Shown: positions 1-6,400 of the stretch, one piece after another
Numbering within the stretch: position 1 is the stretch's first letter
Layout of the letters: each line of letters begins with the position of its first letter
Assembly: GCA_948468465.1 (NCBI GenBank)
Contig: CAOKJJ010000209.1
Location: 1 to 7,621, forward strand
Length of the DNA: 7,621 bases
Reading direction: 5' to 3'
DNA from: an uncultured Eubacterium sp.
Lineage (GTDB): Bacteria; Bacillota_A; Clostridia; Lachnospirales; Lachnospiraceae
Notes under the pieces: model-generated
Seen by the model: the letters and a program-made list of their open reading frames with translations, nothing else
The model's database searches: none
What the model was told of the DNA's origin: nothing
Translations under genes and position numbers: made by a program

Positions 1-50
1 GCGCGACCTTGCCAAGGTCGAGACCGCGGGTTCGAGCCCCGTCTATCGCT
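1..50 (+). tRNA. tRNA-Gly (GCC anticodon), 5' end cut off by the window edge
   Basis: Three parts of a tRNA cloverleaf can be folded by eye. The anticodon stem is CGACC (4-8) with GGTCG (16-20), and its 7-base loop TTGCCAA (9-15) has anticodon GCC at 11-13, which reads glycine codons GGC and GGU. A 5-base variable region follows (21-25). The T stem is GCGGG (26-30) with CCCGT (38-42) around the loop TTCGAGC (31-37). The 3' acceptor strand is CTATCGC (43-49) and the discriminator base is T50. The next bases are CTT, so the CCA tail is not encoded and must be added after transcription. The 5' acceptor strand and most of the D arm lie outside the window. The tRNA is followed directly by an intrinsic terminator, so it is the last gene of its transcript. 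Confidence 0.95.
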
Positions 51-62
51 CTTATGAATTGT

Positions 63-105
63 CGTAGGTCTTTGTTCTAACAAGGATTTACGGCTTTTCT
101 TTTTA
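63..105 (+). terminator. Intrinsic terminator of the tRNA-Gly transcript
   Basis: A 12-base-pair stem pairs CGTAGGTCTTTG (63-74) with CAAGGATTTACG (81-92). All positions pair, three of them as G-U wobbles, around the 6-base loop TTCTAA. A T-rich tail, GCTTTTCTTTTTAT (93-106), follows at once. The hairpin starts 13 bases after the end of the tRNA. Read on the other strand it has no T tract, so it is directional. Confidence 0.88.
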
Positions 106-144
106 TATGAAACATATTGCAGCGCATTATCTAAAACTGTTAAA

Positions 145-189
145 TATAAAAAACAATCGGCAGAACTATCTCCAAACAGTTCCGCCGAT
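145..189 (-). terminator. Intrinsic terminator of the small alarmone synthetase gene
   Basis: On the - strand a 12-base-pair stem forms between ATCGGCGGAACT (189 down to 178) and AGTTCTGCCGAT (167 down to 156). It has one G-U pair and a 10-base loop, and is followed by TGTTTTTTA (155 down to 147). It begins 12 bases after the stop codon of the gene at 201-857. With the tRNA terminator at 63-105 it separates two converging transcripts. The rest of the 51-200 gap shows nothing further. Confidence 0.88.
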
Positions 190-200
190 CAAAAATCTGC

Positions 201-857
201 CTAAGCACTATGGATTTTTGCCTGTTTTTCTTTTGCCACTAATATTGCATTGTTCAAAGAAAGCATCTTGGCATCCAGCTGTGATACGATATCCGAGCAT
301 TCCCGCAAATCCTGGCTGATATACTCCGGCGCATTTCCTTCGAACTTATAATAAATCTTATGCTCCAGACTTGCCCAGAAATCCATTGCCATCGTACGAA
401 TCTGTATCTCCGTTCTCGTATTGACAACACGATCTGATAAAAACACTGGTACTGTAACAAGCATATGATAACTCTTATAACCACTTTCCTTCGGATGTCT
501 GATATAATCTTTCACAGAAACAACGGTCAGGTCATTCTGTCTGCCGATCATATCCGCCACCCGGTAGATATCCGATGTAAATGAGCATACGATGCGGATT
601 CCCGCAATATCATTTACATAGTTTACCATGTTTTCTATTGATACTTCTTTTCCATAACGCTTTAGTTTCTTGCAGATACTTTCCGGGGTCTTCACTCTTG
701 ATTTAATATACTCGATCGGGTTGTACTGATGAACATGCTGAAATTCATCATTTAAAATCTCCAGCTTCGTCCCTACTTCTTTGATTGCCGAGTGATACAG
801 GAACATCATTGTTTCCCAGCTCTCTACATCTTCACTCAGCCTTTGTGGTGTATCCAT
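201..857 (-). CDS. Small alarmone synthetase, (p)ppGpp synthetase of the RelQ/RelP (YjbM/YwaC) type
   Basis: This 218-residue protein is a stand-alone RelA/SpoT nucleotidyltransferase domain. Such enzymes transfer pyrophosphate from ATP to GTP or GDP to make (p)ppGpp in the cytosol. Visible motifs are RVKTPESICKKL (54-65), DIAGIRIVCSF (83-93), the GYKSYH block (126-131) and EIQIRTMAMDFWASLEHK (150-167). D83 and E150 match the two acidic metal-binding residues of the family. There is no HD hydrolase domain before it and no TGS or ACT domain after it, so it should only synthesise. The length fits B. subtilis YjbM (about 211 residues). I chose the ATG at 857 because AGGAGG lies 6 bases upstream. 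An in-frame ATG at 902 and a further extension to 935 are open, but both lack a good ribosome binding site. The gene has its own promoter and terminator. RelQ and RelP cannot be told apart with confidence here, so no symbol is given. Confidence 0.93.
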   Translation of the reverse strand: MDTPQRLSEDVESWETMMFLYHSAIKEVGTKLEILNDEFQHVHQYNPIEYIKSRVKTPESICKKLKRYGKEVSIENMVNYVNDIAGIRIVCSFTSDIYRVADMIGRQNDLTVVSVKDYIRHPKESGYKSYHMLVTVPVFLSDRVVNTRTEIQIRTMAMDFWASLEHKIYYKFEGNAPEYISQDLRECSDIVSQLDAKMLSLNNAILVAKEKQAKIHSA

Positions 858-863
858 ATAAAA

Positions 864-869
864 CCTCCT
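864..869 (-). promoter_or_regulatory. Ribosome binding site that fixes the alarmone synthetase start
   Basis: A perfect AGGAGG lies 6 bases before the ATG at 857-855. The open frame continues upstream to 935 and contains another ATG at 902, but neither upstream start has a comparable site. This selects the 218-residue product. Confidence 0.85.
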
Positions 870-953
870 ACATGTGGGAAATACATGGAAATTTTTTTCC
901 ATCACTGTCACAATAATATCTCTTCTGCTGCACAACGAACTATCTATACGGAT

Positions 954-982
954 ATTATATCATATTTTATCAGCCAGGTTAA
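954..982 (-). promoter_or_regulatory. Sigma-A-type promoter of the alarmone synthetase gene
   Basis: On the - strand, TTAACC (982-977, four of six matches to TTGACA) and a perfect TATAAT (959-954) are separated by 17 bases. Transcription would start near 947, giving a leader of about 90 bases. That leader contains a 7-base-pair hairpin (902-896 with 891-885, loop AAAA), and the in-frame upstream ATG at 902 begins the stem. The promoter lies downstream of the 87-residue gene, so the synthetase can be expressed separately from the genes before it. Confidence 0.72.
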
Positions 983-984
983 CA

Positions 985-1033
985 TTTTTATCAAAAAAAG
1001 AAATTAAATTTTTTTAATATTTTAATTTTTCTT
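985..1033 (-). terminator. Possible weak AT-only terminator after the 87-residue gene
   Basis: Immediately after the stop codon at 1034 the - strand is almost pure A and T. It can form a short stem of ATTAAA with TTTAAT, followed by TTCTTTTTTTG. The stem has no G-C pairs, so it would be weak. It may simply be the AT-rich region upstream of the next promoter. Confidence 0.3.
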
Positions 1034-1297
1034 TTATCCTTCCTCAATCACGTGCATTTCCAAATAATCAAAATCTATCGAATCTACAAAATTATCGCTC
1101 GTAAAACGTGTTTTTGCATGTCTTTTAAATTCTGTAATGTTTGCATCCAGCCAGATCGGCCTGCTCAGGTCAAATTCGTAACATGCCTGCTCCAACGCAT
1201 GAAAAATTTTATGCGTCCTTGTATCGTCTTCTTCATCGCATACTACAAGATCACGCATCATGCGGTTATCTTTCCATTGTTTAAACCATATTCGCAA
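1034..1297 (-). CDS. Conserved-looking small protein of unknown function, coupled to the RNA methyltransferase gene
   Basis: This is an 87-residue acidic, soluble protein with no signal peptide or membrane segment. I recognise it only as a type of hypothetical protein seen in related Clostridia, and I cannot assign a domain. Notable stretches are DEEDDTRTHKIFHALEQAC (21-39), RPIWLDANI (46-54), and a polar segment with FKRHAKTRF (57-65) leading to IDFDYLEMHVIEE at the C-terminus. The start is TTG at 1297. AGGAG lies 9 bases before it, touching the stop of the methyltransferase gene, and only 14 bases separate the two frames. That tight coupling argues that the gene is real and that its dose is tied to the methyltransferase. 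The only in-frame ATGs are internal (residues 13-14) and would remove the N-terminal MRIWFKQW segment. A link to RNA is possible from the context but not shown by the sequence. Confidence 0.8.
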   Translation of the reverse strand: MRIWFKQWKDNRMMRDLVVCDEEDDTRTHKIFHALEQACYEFDLSRPIWLDANITEFKRHAKTRFTSDNFVDSIDFDYLEMHVIEEG

Positions 1298-1306
1298 TCG
1301 TATCTA

Positions 1307-1311
1307 CTCCT
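1307..1311 (-). promoter_or_regulatory. Ribosome binding site supporting the TTG start of the 87-residue gene
   Basis: AGGAG directly follows the TGA stop (1314-1312) of the methyltransferase gene and lies 9 bases before the TTG at 1297-1295. No ATG is placed correctly, so this site decides the start. It also indicates translational coupling of the two genes. Confidence 0.75.
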
Positions 1312-2178
1312 TCACGTTCCCCTTCTCTGCCGATTCACCTCATACATCAGTATTCCGGCTGCCATTGCCGCATTCAGCGATTCTAATTGCCCGCCCATTG
1401 GAATTTTCAGATAAATATCCGCCAATGCCGCTGTTTCTTCTGTCAAACCGTTTCCTTCACTGCCAATCAAAAATGCTGCCGCTTTGCGGTAATCCATTGC
1501 GTCATAGTATTCTTTCCCTTTTAAATGCGCCGCATACAAAGGAATTGCTTTTTCTTTTAAACCACGAAGCGTCTCATGCAGATCTCTGGCCACATAAAAC
1601 GGTATTCTGCAAATACTTCCCATCGTAGACCGTACCGTTTTCGGCGCAAATATATCCGCACAGCCGTTCATAATAATGCCAGTAATTCCGGCGCCTTCCC
1701 CGGTACGAAACATGGTACCGAGATTGCCGGGATCCTGAATCCCTTCCAAAATGAGCAGATGCGTCCGCTCTCCCATCAGAAGATCTTCCAGTTGATATTC
1801 CGGCTGGCGGACAACGCATAAAATACCCTGCGGCGTCTTTGTATCGGACATACGCTGAAACACCGCGTCAGATACTATCTCGTACTTCATCTCTTTTAAT
1901 TTTTGCACATATATTCTTTTCTGCAGGTGTTCACTTTCCTGAAAATGTTCTTTTTCCTGATAACATTCTTTTTGCTGAAAATGTTCTTTTTTCTGAAAAT
2001 ATTCTTTTTTCTGATAAAAAGATTCGGATACATAAACATCCTGCAAATATTTTTTTGGTATCTCTTCAAAAATCCGAATTCCTTCCGCCAGAAATACTTT
2101 TTGCTTTTGGCGCTCTTTTGCTTTTTTTGTAAGCTGTATAATATTTTTTACCTGCTTATTTGCCGTACTGGTGATCAT
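1312..2178 (-). CDS. SpoU/TrmH-family RNA 2'-O-ribose methyltransferase (YsgA-like) with a hexapeptide repeat insert
   Basis: This 288-residue SPOUT-class enzyme would use S-adenosylmethionine to methylate a ribose 2'-hydroxyl in rRNA or tRNA; the target nucleotide cannot be told. The N-terminal substrate-binding domain (about 1-120) contains KVFLAEGIRIFEE (27-39). The trefoil-knot catalytic domain follows, with motif 1 NLGTMFRTGEGAG (152-164), motif 2 LIGSEGNGL (237-245) and motif 3 IPMGGQLESLNAAMAAG (259-275). These carry the expected N152, R158, E241, S267 and N269. The overall arrangement matches B. subtilis YsgA (248 residues). The extra length is mostly a run of six-residue repeats at 54-89 inside the N-terminal domain. 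I chose the ATG at 2178 because the protein then begins like its relatives. Its ribosome binding site (AGGGAG) is close, at 4 bases. The frame remains open to 2277, but that extension resembles nothing and contains a hairpin. It is coupled to the downstream 87-residue gene. Confidence 0.92.
   Translation of the reverse strand: MITSTANKQVKNIIQLTKKAKERQKQKVFLAEGIRIFEEIPKKYLQDVYVSESFYQKKEYFQKKEHFQQKECYQEKEHFQESEHLQKRIYVQKLKEMKYEIVSDAVFQRMSDTKTPQGILCVVRQPEYQLEDLLMGERTHLLILEGIQDPGNLGTMFRTGEGAGITGIIMNGCADIFAPKTVRSTMGSICRIPFYVARDLHETLRGLKEKAIPLYAAHLKGKEYYDAMDYRKAAAFLIGSEGNGLTEETAALADIYLKIPMGGQLESLNAAMAAGILMYEVNRQRRGT
1912..2019 (-). repeat. Six tandem 18-base units inside the RNA methyltransferase gene
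   Basis: Six consecutive 18-base units are in frame (2019-2002, 2001-1984, 1983-1966, 1965-1948, 1947-1930, 1929-1912). Their consensus on the coding strand is approximately YATTTTCAGNAAAAAGAA. Units 1 and 2 match at 16 of 18 positions, as do units 2 and 3, and the units decay toward 1912. Each encodes a hexapeptide close to [Y/H/C][F/Y]Q-x-K-E, for example YFQKKE and HFQQKE. A weaker seventh hexad follows to 1894. The pattern looks like slippage expansion of a short coding segment. Gain or loss of units would keep the reading frame. Confidence 0.93.
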
Positions 2179-2255
2179 CGTACTCCCTATACATATTGTG
2201 ATATGCTGTCCTATATTCCCACAAATTAAAATCTTCCTGAAACCGGCTGCATAAC

Positions 2256-2290
2256 AACAGGCTGACGCACTCATCATACATCAGCCTGCT
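2256..2290 (-). other. Stem-loop between pfkA and the methyltransferase gene; possible weak terminator
   Basis: On the - strand CAGGCTGATG (2288-2279) pairs with CGTCAGCCTG (2267-2258). The stem can extend by two weak outer pairs to 12 in total, around an 11-base loop. The tail is TTGTTATGC, which is poor in T for an intrinsic terminator. The stem lies about 80 bases after the pfkA stop and about 80 bases before the methyltransferase start. It could reduce read-through from pfkA or be a processing site. I see no convincing promoter in the rest of the 2179-2369 gap. Confidence 0.4.
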
Positions 2291-2369
2291 TATAAGCTGT
2301 AACTGTTCAGACATACTGGCCTGTTACGCTGCAATCCGAATTTCTCATTAAAAATATATTTATCCCGAA

Positions 2370-3344
2370 TTATTTTGATAAATTACAGCTAATCTGATAT
2401 TCATAGGCATTAATATCTTTGCTCATTTTCAAAGCCTCGTCAATATCCATATCCATCAGCTTGCCGTCTCTTGTACCTACGACACGATTGCTCTTTCCGT
2501 CACACAGCAGATCAACTGCGTATGCGCCCATCATGGATGCCATCATACGGTCTCTTGCTGTCGGACGGCCGCCGCGCTGCATGTATCCTAAGATCGTAGC
2601 TCTTGTTTCAACGCCTGTAGCCGCTTCAATTCGTTTTGCCATGCTGGCGGAATGTCCGATTCCTTCTGCGTTAATAATAATATGATGTTTTTTTCCTTTT
2701 TTACGGTTGTCAATAATATTGTTCACAAGCGCCTGCTCGTCATAATCGTATTTTTCCGGAAGCAGCACGTTTTCCGCTCCGTTTGCAATCCCGCACCACA
2801 AAGCTATAAACCCTGCGCCGCGCCCCATAACCTCGATAATCGAACAACGCTCATGGGAAGTAGACGTATCACGGACTTTATCAATCGCGTCCATGGCCGT
2901 ATTGACTGCCGTATCAAAGCCAATCGTATAGTCTGTACATGCTATATCCAGGTCAATCGTCCCTGGAACACCTACCGTATTAATACCATATGCCGCCAGT
3001 TTCTGTGCTCCGCGGAAAGAACCGTCGCCGCCGATAACGATCATACCGTCAATACCATGCTGTGTACAGATCTCAGCGCCTTTTTTCTGTCCTTCCGCTG
3101 TCGTAAATTCTTTACAGCGCGCTGTTTGTAAGATGGTGCCGCCGCGCTGGATAATATCTGAAACATCTGTTGTATGCATTTCGTATATCTCTTCCTGTAA
3201 AAGACCTGCGTATCCCCTTTTGATACCCATCACTCTTTTTCCATTCGCAATCGCCTCGCGGACTACTGCACGGATCGCTGCATTCATACCAGGCGCGTCT
3301 CCGCCGCTTGTCAGTACACCAATCGTATTAATCTCGTTAGCCAT
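2370..3344 (-). CDS. pfkA: ATP-dependent 6-phosphofructokinase
   Basis: This 324-residue cytosolic enzyme phosphorylates fructose 6-phosphate to fructose 1,6-bisphosphate, the committed step of glycolysis. The length is normal for bacterial PfkA (about 320). The ATP site shows GVLTSGGDAPGMNAAIRA (9-26), then IGGDGSFRGA (104-113). The second Gly of GGDGS and the Gly of PGTID (127-131) are typical of ATP-using rather than pyrophosphate-using enzymes. D131 matches the catalytic base. MGRGAG (173-178) and ILGYMQRGG (251-259) form the sugar-phosphate site. Two positions differ from the E. coli and Geobacillus enzymes: Leu132 replaces the Asn of TIDND, and Tyr254 replaces the His of GHxQRGG. AGGAGG lies 9 bases before the ATG at 3344. 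The gene follows dnaE by 131 bases, a common neighbour pair in Firmicutes, and may be read from the dnaE transcript or from its own signals in that gap. Confidence 0.97.
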   Translation of the reverse strand: MANEINTIGVLTSGGDAPGMNAAIRAVVREAIANGKRVMGIKRGYAGLLQEEIYEMHTTDVSDIIQRGGTILQTARCKEFTTAEGQKKGAEICTQHGIDGMIVIGGDGSFRGAQKLAAYGINTVGVPGTIDLDIACTDYTIGFDTAVNTAMDAIDKVRDTSTSHERCSIIEVMGRGAGFIALWCGIANGAENVLLPEKYDYDEQALVNNIIDNRKKGKKHHIIINAEGIGHSASMAKRIEAATGVETRATILGYMQRGGRPTARDRMMASMMGAYAVDLLCDGKSNRVVGTRDGKLMDMDIDEALKMSKDINAYEYQISCNLSK

Positions 3345-3379
3345 TCTTACTATCCTCCTACTTTAATTCTGTATTTTCT

Positions 3380-3427
3380 GTAAACCGCAGCAATTCAGAT
3401 AAACCCATTGAACTGTTACCGTAAACC
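3380..3427 (-). repeat. Three short direct repeats upstream of pfkA, possible operator
   Basis: The heptamer GGTTTAC on the - strand occurs at 3427-3421 and 3386-3380, with the variant GGTTTAT at 3405-3399. Start-to-start spacings are 22 and 19 bases, about two helical turns each. They lie within the 131-base dnaE-pfkA gap, 36 to 83 bases before the pfkA start. Candidate promoter elements nearby are weak: TTGGCA is followed by TAATAT with only 15 bases between. A regulator site is conceivable, but a seven-base motif in a short AT-rich gap may also arise by chance. Confidence 0.25.
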
Positions 3428-3475
3428 TTCTATATTATGAACAACCTGCGGCTGCCAATTTATCTCTATCTTATT

Positions 3476-6400
3476 CTAATCTCTTTTGCCGTTGTTTGCA
3501 ACCTTCTTTTCCACAACTTTCACATTATTTTGCCCAAACACCGACGAAAGCTCCTGGACAAACGGCAGTGTAGCTGCCACTCTAAAACGCGGGCCGAGCC
3601 GTTTCATAGCTTTTCTGTCTTTGATATAGACGACAACCTCATCCTGTCCGTCCGAGGCACGCAGCTGTTCCATCATCTTCATTTCCTGTGACGCATAGCT
3701 TTCCATATCCGAAAACTGGAGCCACAGTTCCTTACGCGTCTCATCAAACGAATAGACACGCTCCAAAATCAATTTGCCATTTTTTTCCTCTTCGATTGTC
3801 ACCCGGCCTTCCACAAATATTCTTGCTTCATTTTCAAAATATTTTTTATACTTTTCATAATCTCTCGGAAAAACGATAATCTCCAATGTACCTACCAGGT
3901 CTTCCAGCGTCAGAAATGCCATCGTTTTATTATTTTTTGTATATTTAATCGTACGCTGGATGAGCATTCCGCCTACTGTCGCCTTTTGATTATCGTATAC
4001 TTTTGCCGCGCCTGTTTCTTCATCCAGCAAAAAATCCGTTGTCCTGGCCGTAATATTTTTCTTCCACTTTTCTTCATATTCTTCCAGCGGATGCCCGCTG
4101 ATATACACGCCAAGCACTTCTTTTTCAAAGCCCAGCAGCATTTCCTTATCAAATTCGTCTACATTTGGCATATGAATTTCATAGTCCTTTTTTTCCTCCT
4201 CCGGCACAATGTCAAACAATGTCAGCTGGCCGCTCATACTGTTTTTCTTTTCATGGGCGATGCTGTCCATAATCTGCGGAAACGTGAGCATTTTCTGCCG
4301 GCGGTTTCCTGCCAGCCCGTCCAAAGCCCCGGCTTTGACAAAGTTTTCCACCGCCCGTTTATTCAGTTCTTTATTGCTCAGACGTGTAATAAAGTCTTCC
4401 AGATTTTTATACATTCCATGCTCGCGCCGCTCTTTGATCAATGCGGTAATGACCGGATGCCCGACACTTTTAATCGCAGACAGGCCATATCTGATATTGC
4501 CTCCGGACACGGAAAACTCACTCTCGCCTTCATTCACATCCGGCGACAGGATCGCAATTCCCATATTCCGGCAAGTCTGAATATATTCCGATACTTTGTT
4601 TATATTTGCCATGACGGACGTCATCAGCGCCGCCATAAACTCAACCGGATAGTAATATTTCAAATAGGCCGTCTGATAGGAGATGACGGCATAGGCTGCC
4701 GCATGCGACTTATTAAACGCGTACTTGGCAAAATCTATCATTTCGTCATAGATCTTATTTGCAACCTGCTCGCTGATCCCATTTGCGATACAACCTTTCA
4801 CTCCCTGCTCTTCATTGCCATAGACGAAGTTCTTGCGTTCTTCCTCCATCACCTTGCCCTTTTTCTTGGACATCGCACGGCGTACAATATCGCTGCGGCC
4901 CCATGTATAACCGGCCAGATCACGCACGATCTGCATAACCTGCTCCTGATACACGATACATCCATACGTTGGGGATAAAATCGGCTCCAGCTGCGGGCAG
5001 TCATACTGAATCTCCCCATGCATATTTTTGCCGCGCACATATGCCGGAATAAAATCCATCGGCCCCGGACGATAGAGTGCGATCCCGGCAATTACATCTT
5101 CCAGGCTCTGCGGCTTTAGCTCTTTGACAAAGTTTTTCATGCCGGAGCTTTCCAGCTGAAAGACACCGTCTGTGCGCCCGGTTCCCAACGATTCCAGCAC
5201 TTTTTTGTCTTCAAAGTCAATATGGTCCATGTCTATCTTAATGCCGTTGCCTTTTTCCGCCAGCCTTGCCGCGCTGTCTATCACGGTCAGTGTGCGCAGT
5301 CCGAGAAAATCCATTTTTAATAGGCCAAGCTCTTCCAGCGTGGTCATCGTAAACTGCGTCGTAATCATGCCGTCCGTACCTCTGGAAAGCGGCACATATT
5401 CATCCATCGGCTTTTGGCTGATTACGACACCTGCCGCATGCGTGGACGTATGTCTTGGCAGTCCTTCCAGGCGCATGGACATATCTATCAGCTTCGTTAC
5501 CGTCTCATCCTCTTCATACATTTTGCGCAGATCCGGATTCATCTGCAGTGCTTTTTGTATCGTGATTCCAAGTTCGGACGGGATATTTTTTGCAATAGAA
5601 TCTACAAACGCATATGGAATGTCCATGACCCGTCCAACATCACGGATGACACCCCGTGCCGCCAATGTACCAAATGTGACAATCTGCGTGACGCATTCTT
5701 TGCCGTATTTTTCGACTACATAATCTATAACCTCCTGCCGCCTTTCAAAGCAAAAGTCCACGTCAATATCAGGCATGGACACCCGCTCCGGATTTAAAAA
5801 ACGTTCAAAAATGAGATTATACTTAATCGGATCAATATTCGTAATCCCTGTCGTATACGCAACCAGGGAACCAGCCGCACTGCCGCGTCCCGGCCCGACG
5901 CTGATGCCATGCTCTTTTGCAAAATGAATATAATCCCATACAATCAGAAAATAATCCACATATCCCATCGTCTGTATGACTTCCAGCTCATATTCCAGAC
6001 GGGGCTTTAACTCCTCCTCGCGGCCTGGATACCGATCGGATAAACCATCAAAACAAAGTTTGTTCAAATATTCCCAGGCACTGTATCCGTCCGGCACATC
6101 GTACTTCGGCACCTTTGTATTGCCGAATTCAATCTCCACATGACAGCGGTCTGCGATCTTCTGCGTATTTTCCACTGCCTGCAGCGCATAAGGAAACAGC
6201 TGGCGCATCTCCGCTTCTGTCTTGACATAGTACTGGCCGCCTTCATAGCGCATACGGTCTTCATCCTTCAGCTTTTTCGCAGTCTGAATGCACAGCAGAA
6301 TGTCATGCGCTTCCGCATCCTGCGCATACGTATAATGCACATCGTTTGTCGCAACCAGTTCAATTCCTGTTTCTTCGCTTAACCGCATCAGCTGCGGATT

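Noticed and set aside
107..319. 70-codon + strand open frame near the tRNA
   Set aside because: It runs through the alarmone synthetase terminator and the antisense of its 3' end, with no ribosome binding site and no domain.
858..935. 26-codon N-terminal extension of the alarmone synthetase
   Set aside because: The start at 857 has a perfect AGGAGG at good spacing, while the upstream starts do not. The extension overlaps the mRNA leader hairpin.
2179..2277. 33-codon N-terminal extension of the RNA methyltransferase
   Set aside because: The extension has no resemblance to the family and includes the stem-loop at 2256-2290. The shorter protein begins like YsgA-type relatives.
3436..3458. Candidate pfkA promoter TTGGCA with TAATAT on the - strand
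   Set aside because: The spacer is only 15 bases and the -10 matches four of six positions. It is not strong enough to list as a promoter.
3986..4978. 330-codon open frame on the + strand, antisense to dnaE
   Set aside because: It lies wholly within the well-supported dnaE frame. Its product is rich in Phe, His and Cys, as expected for the complement of a real gene, has no recognisable domain, and lacks a ribosome binding site.
5172..5723. 183-codon Ser-rich open frame on the + strand inside dnaE
   Set aside because: It is antisense to conserved polymerase palm motifs. The Ser and Arg bias is a shadow of the dnaE codons, and no domain is visible.
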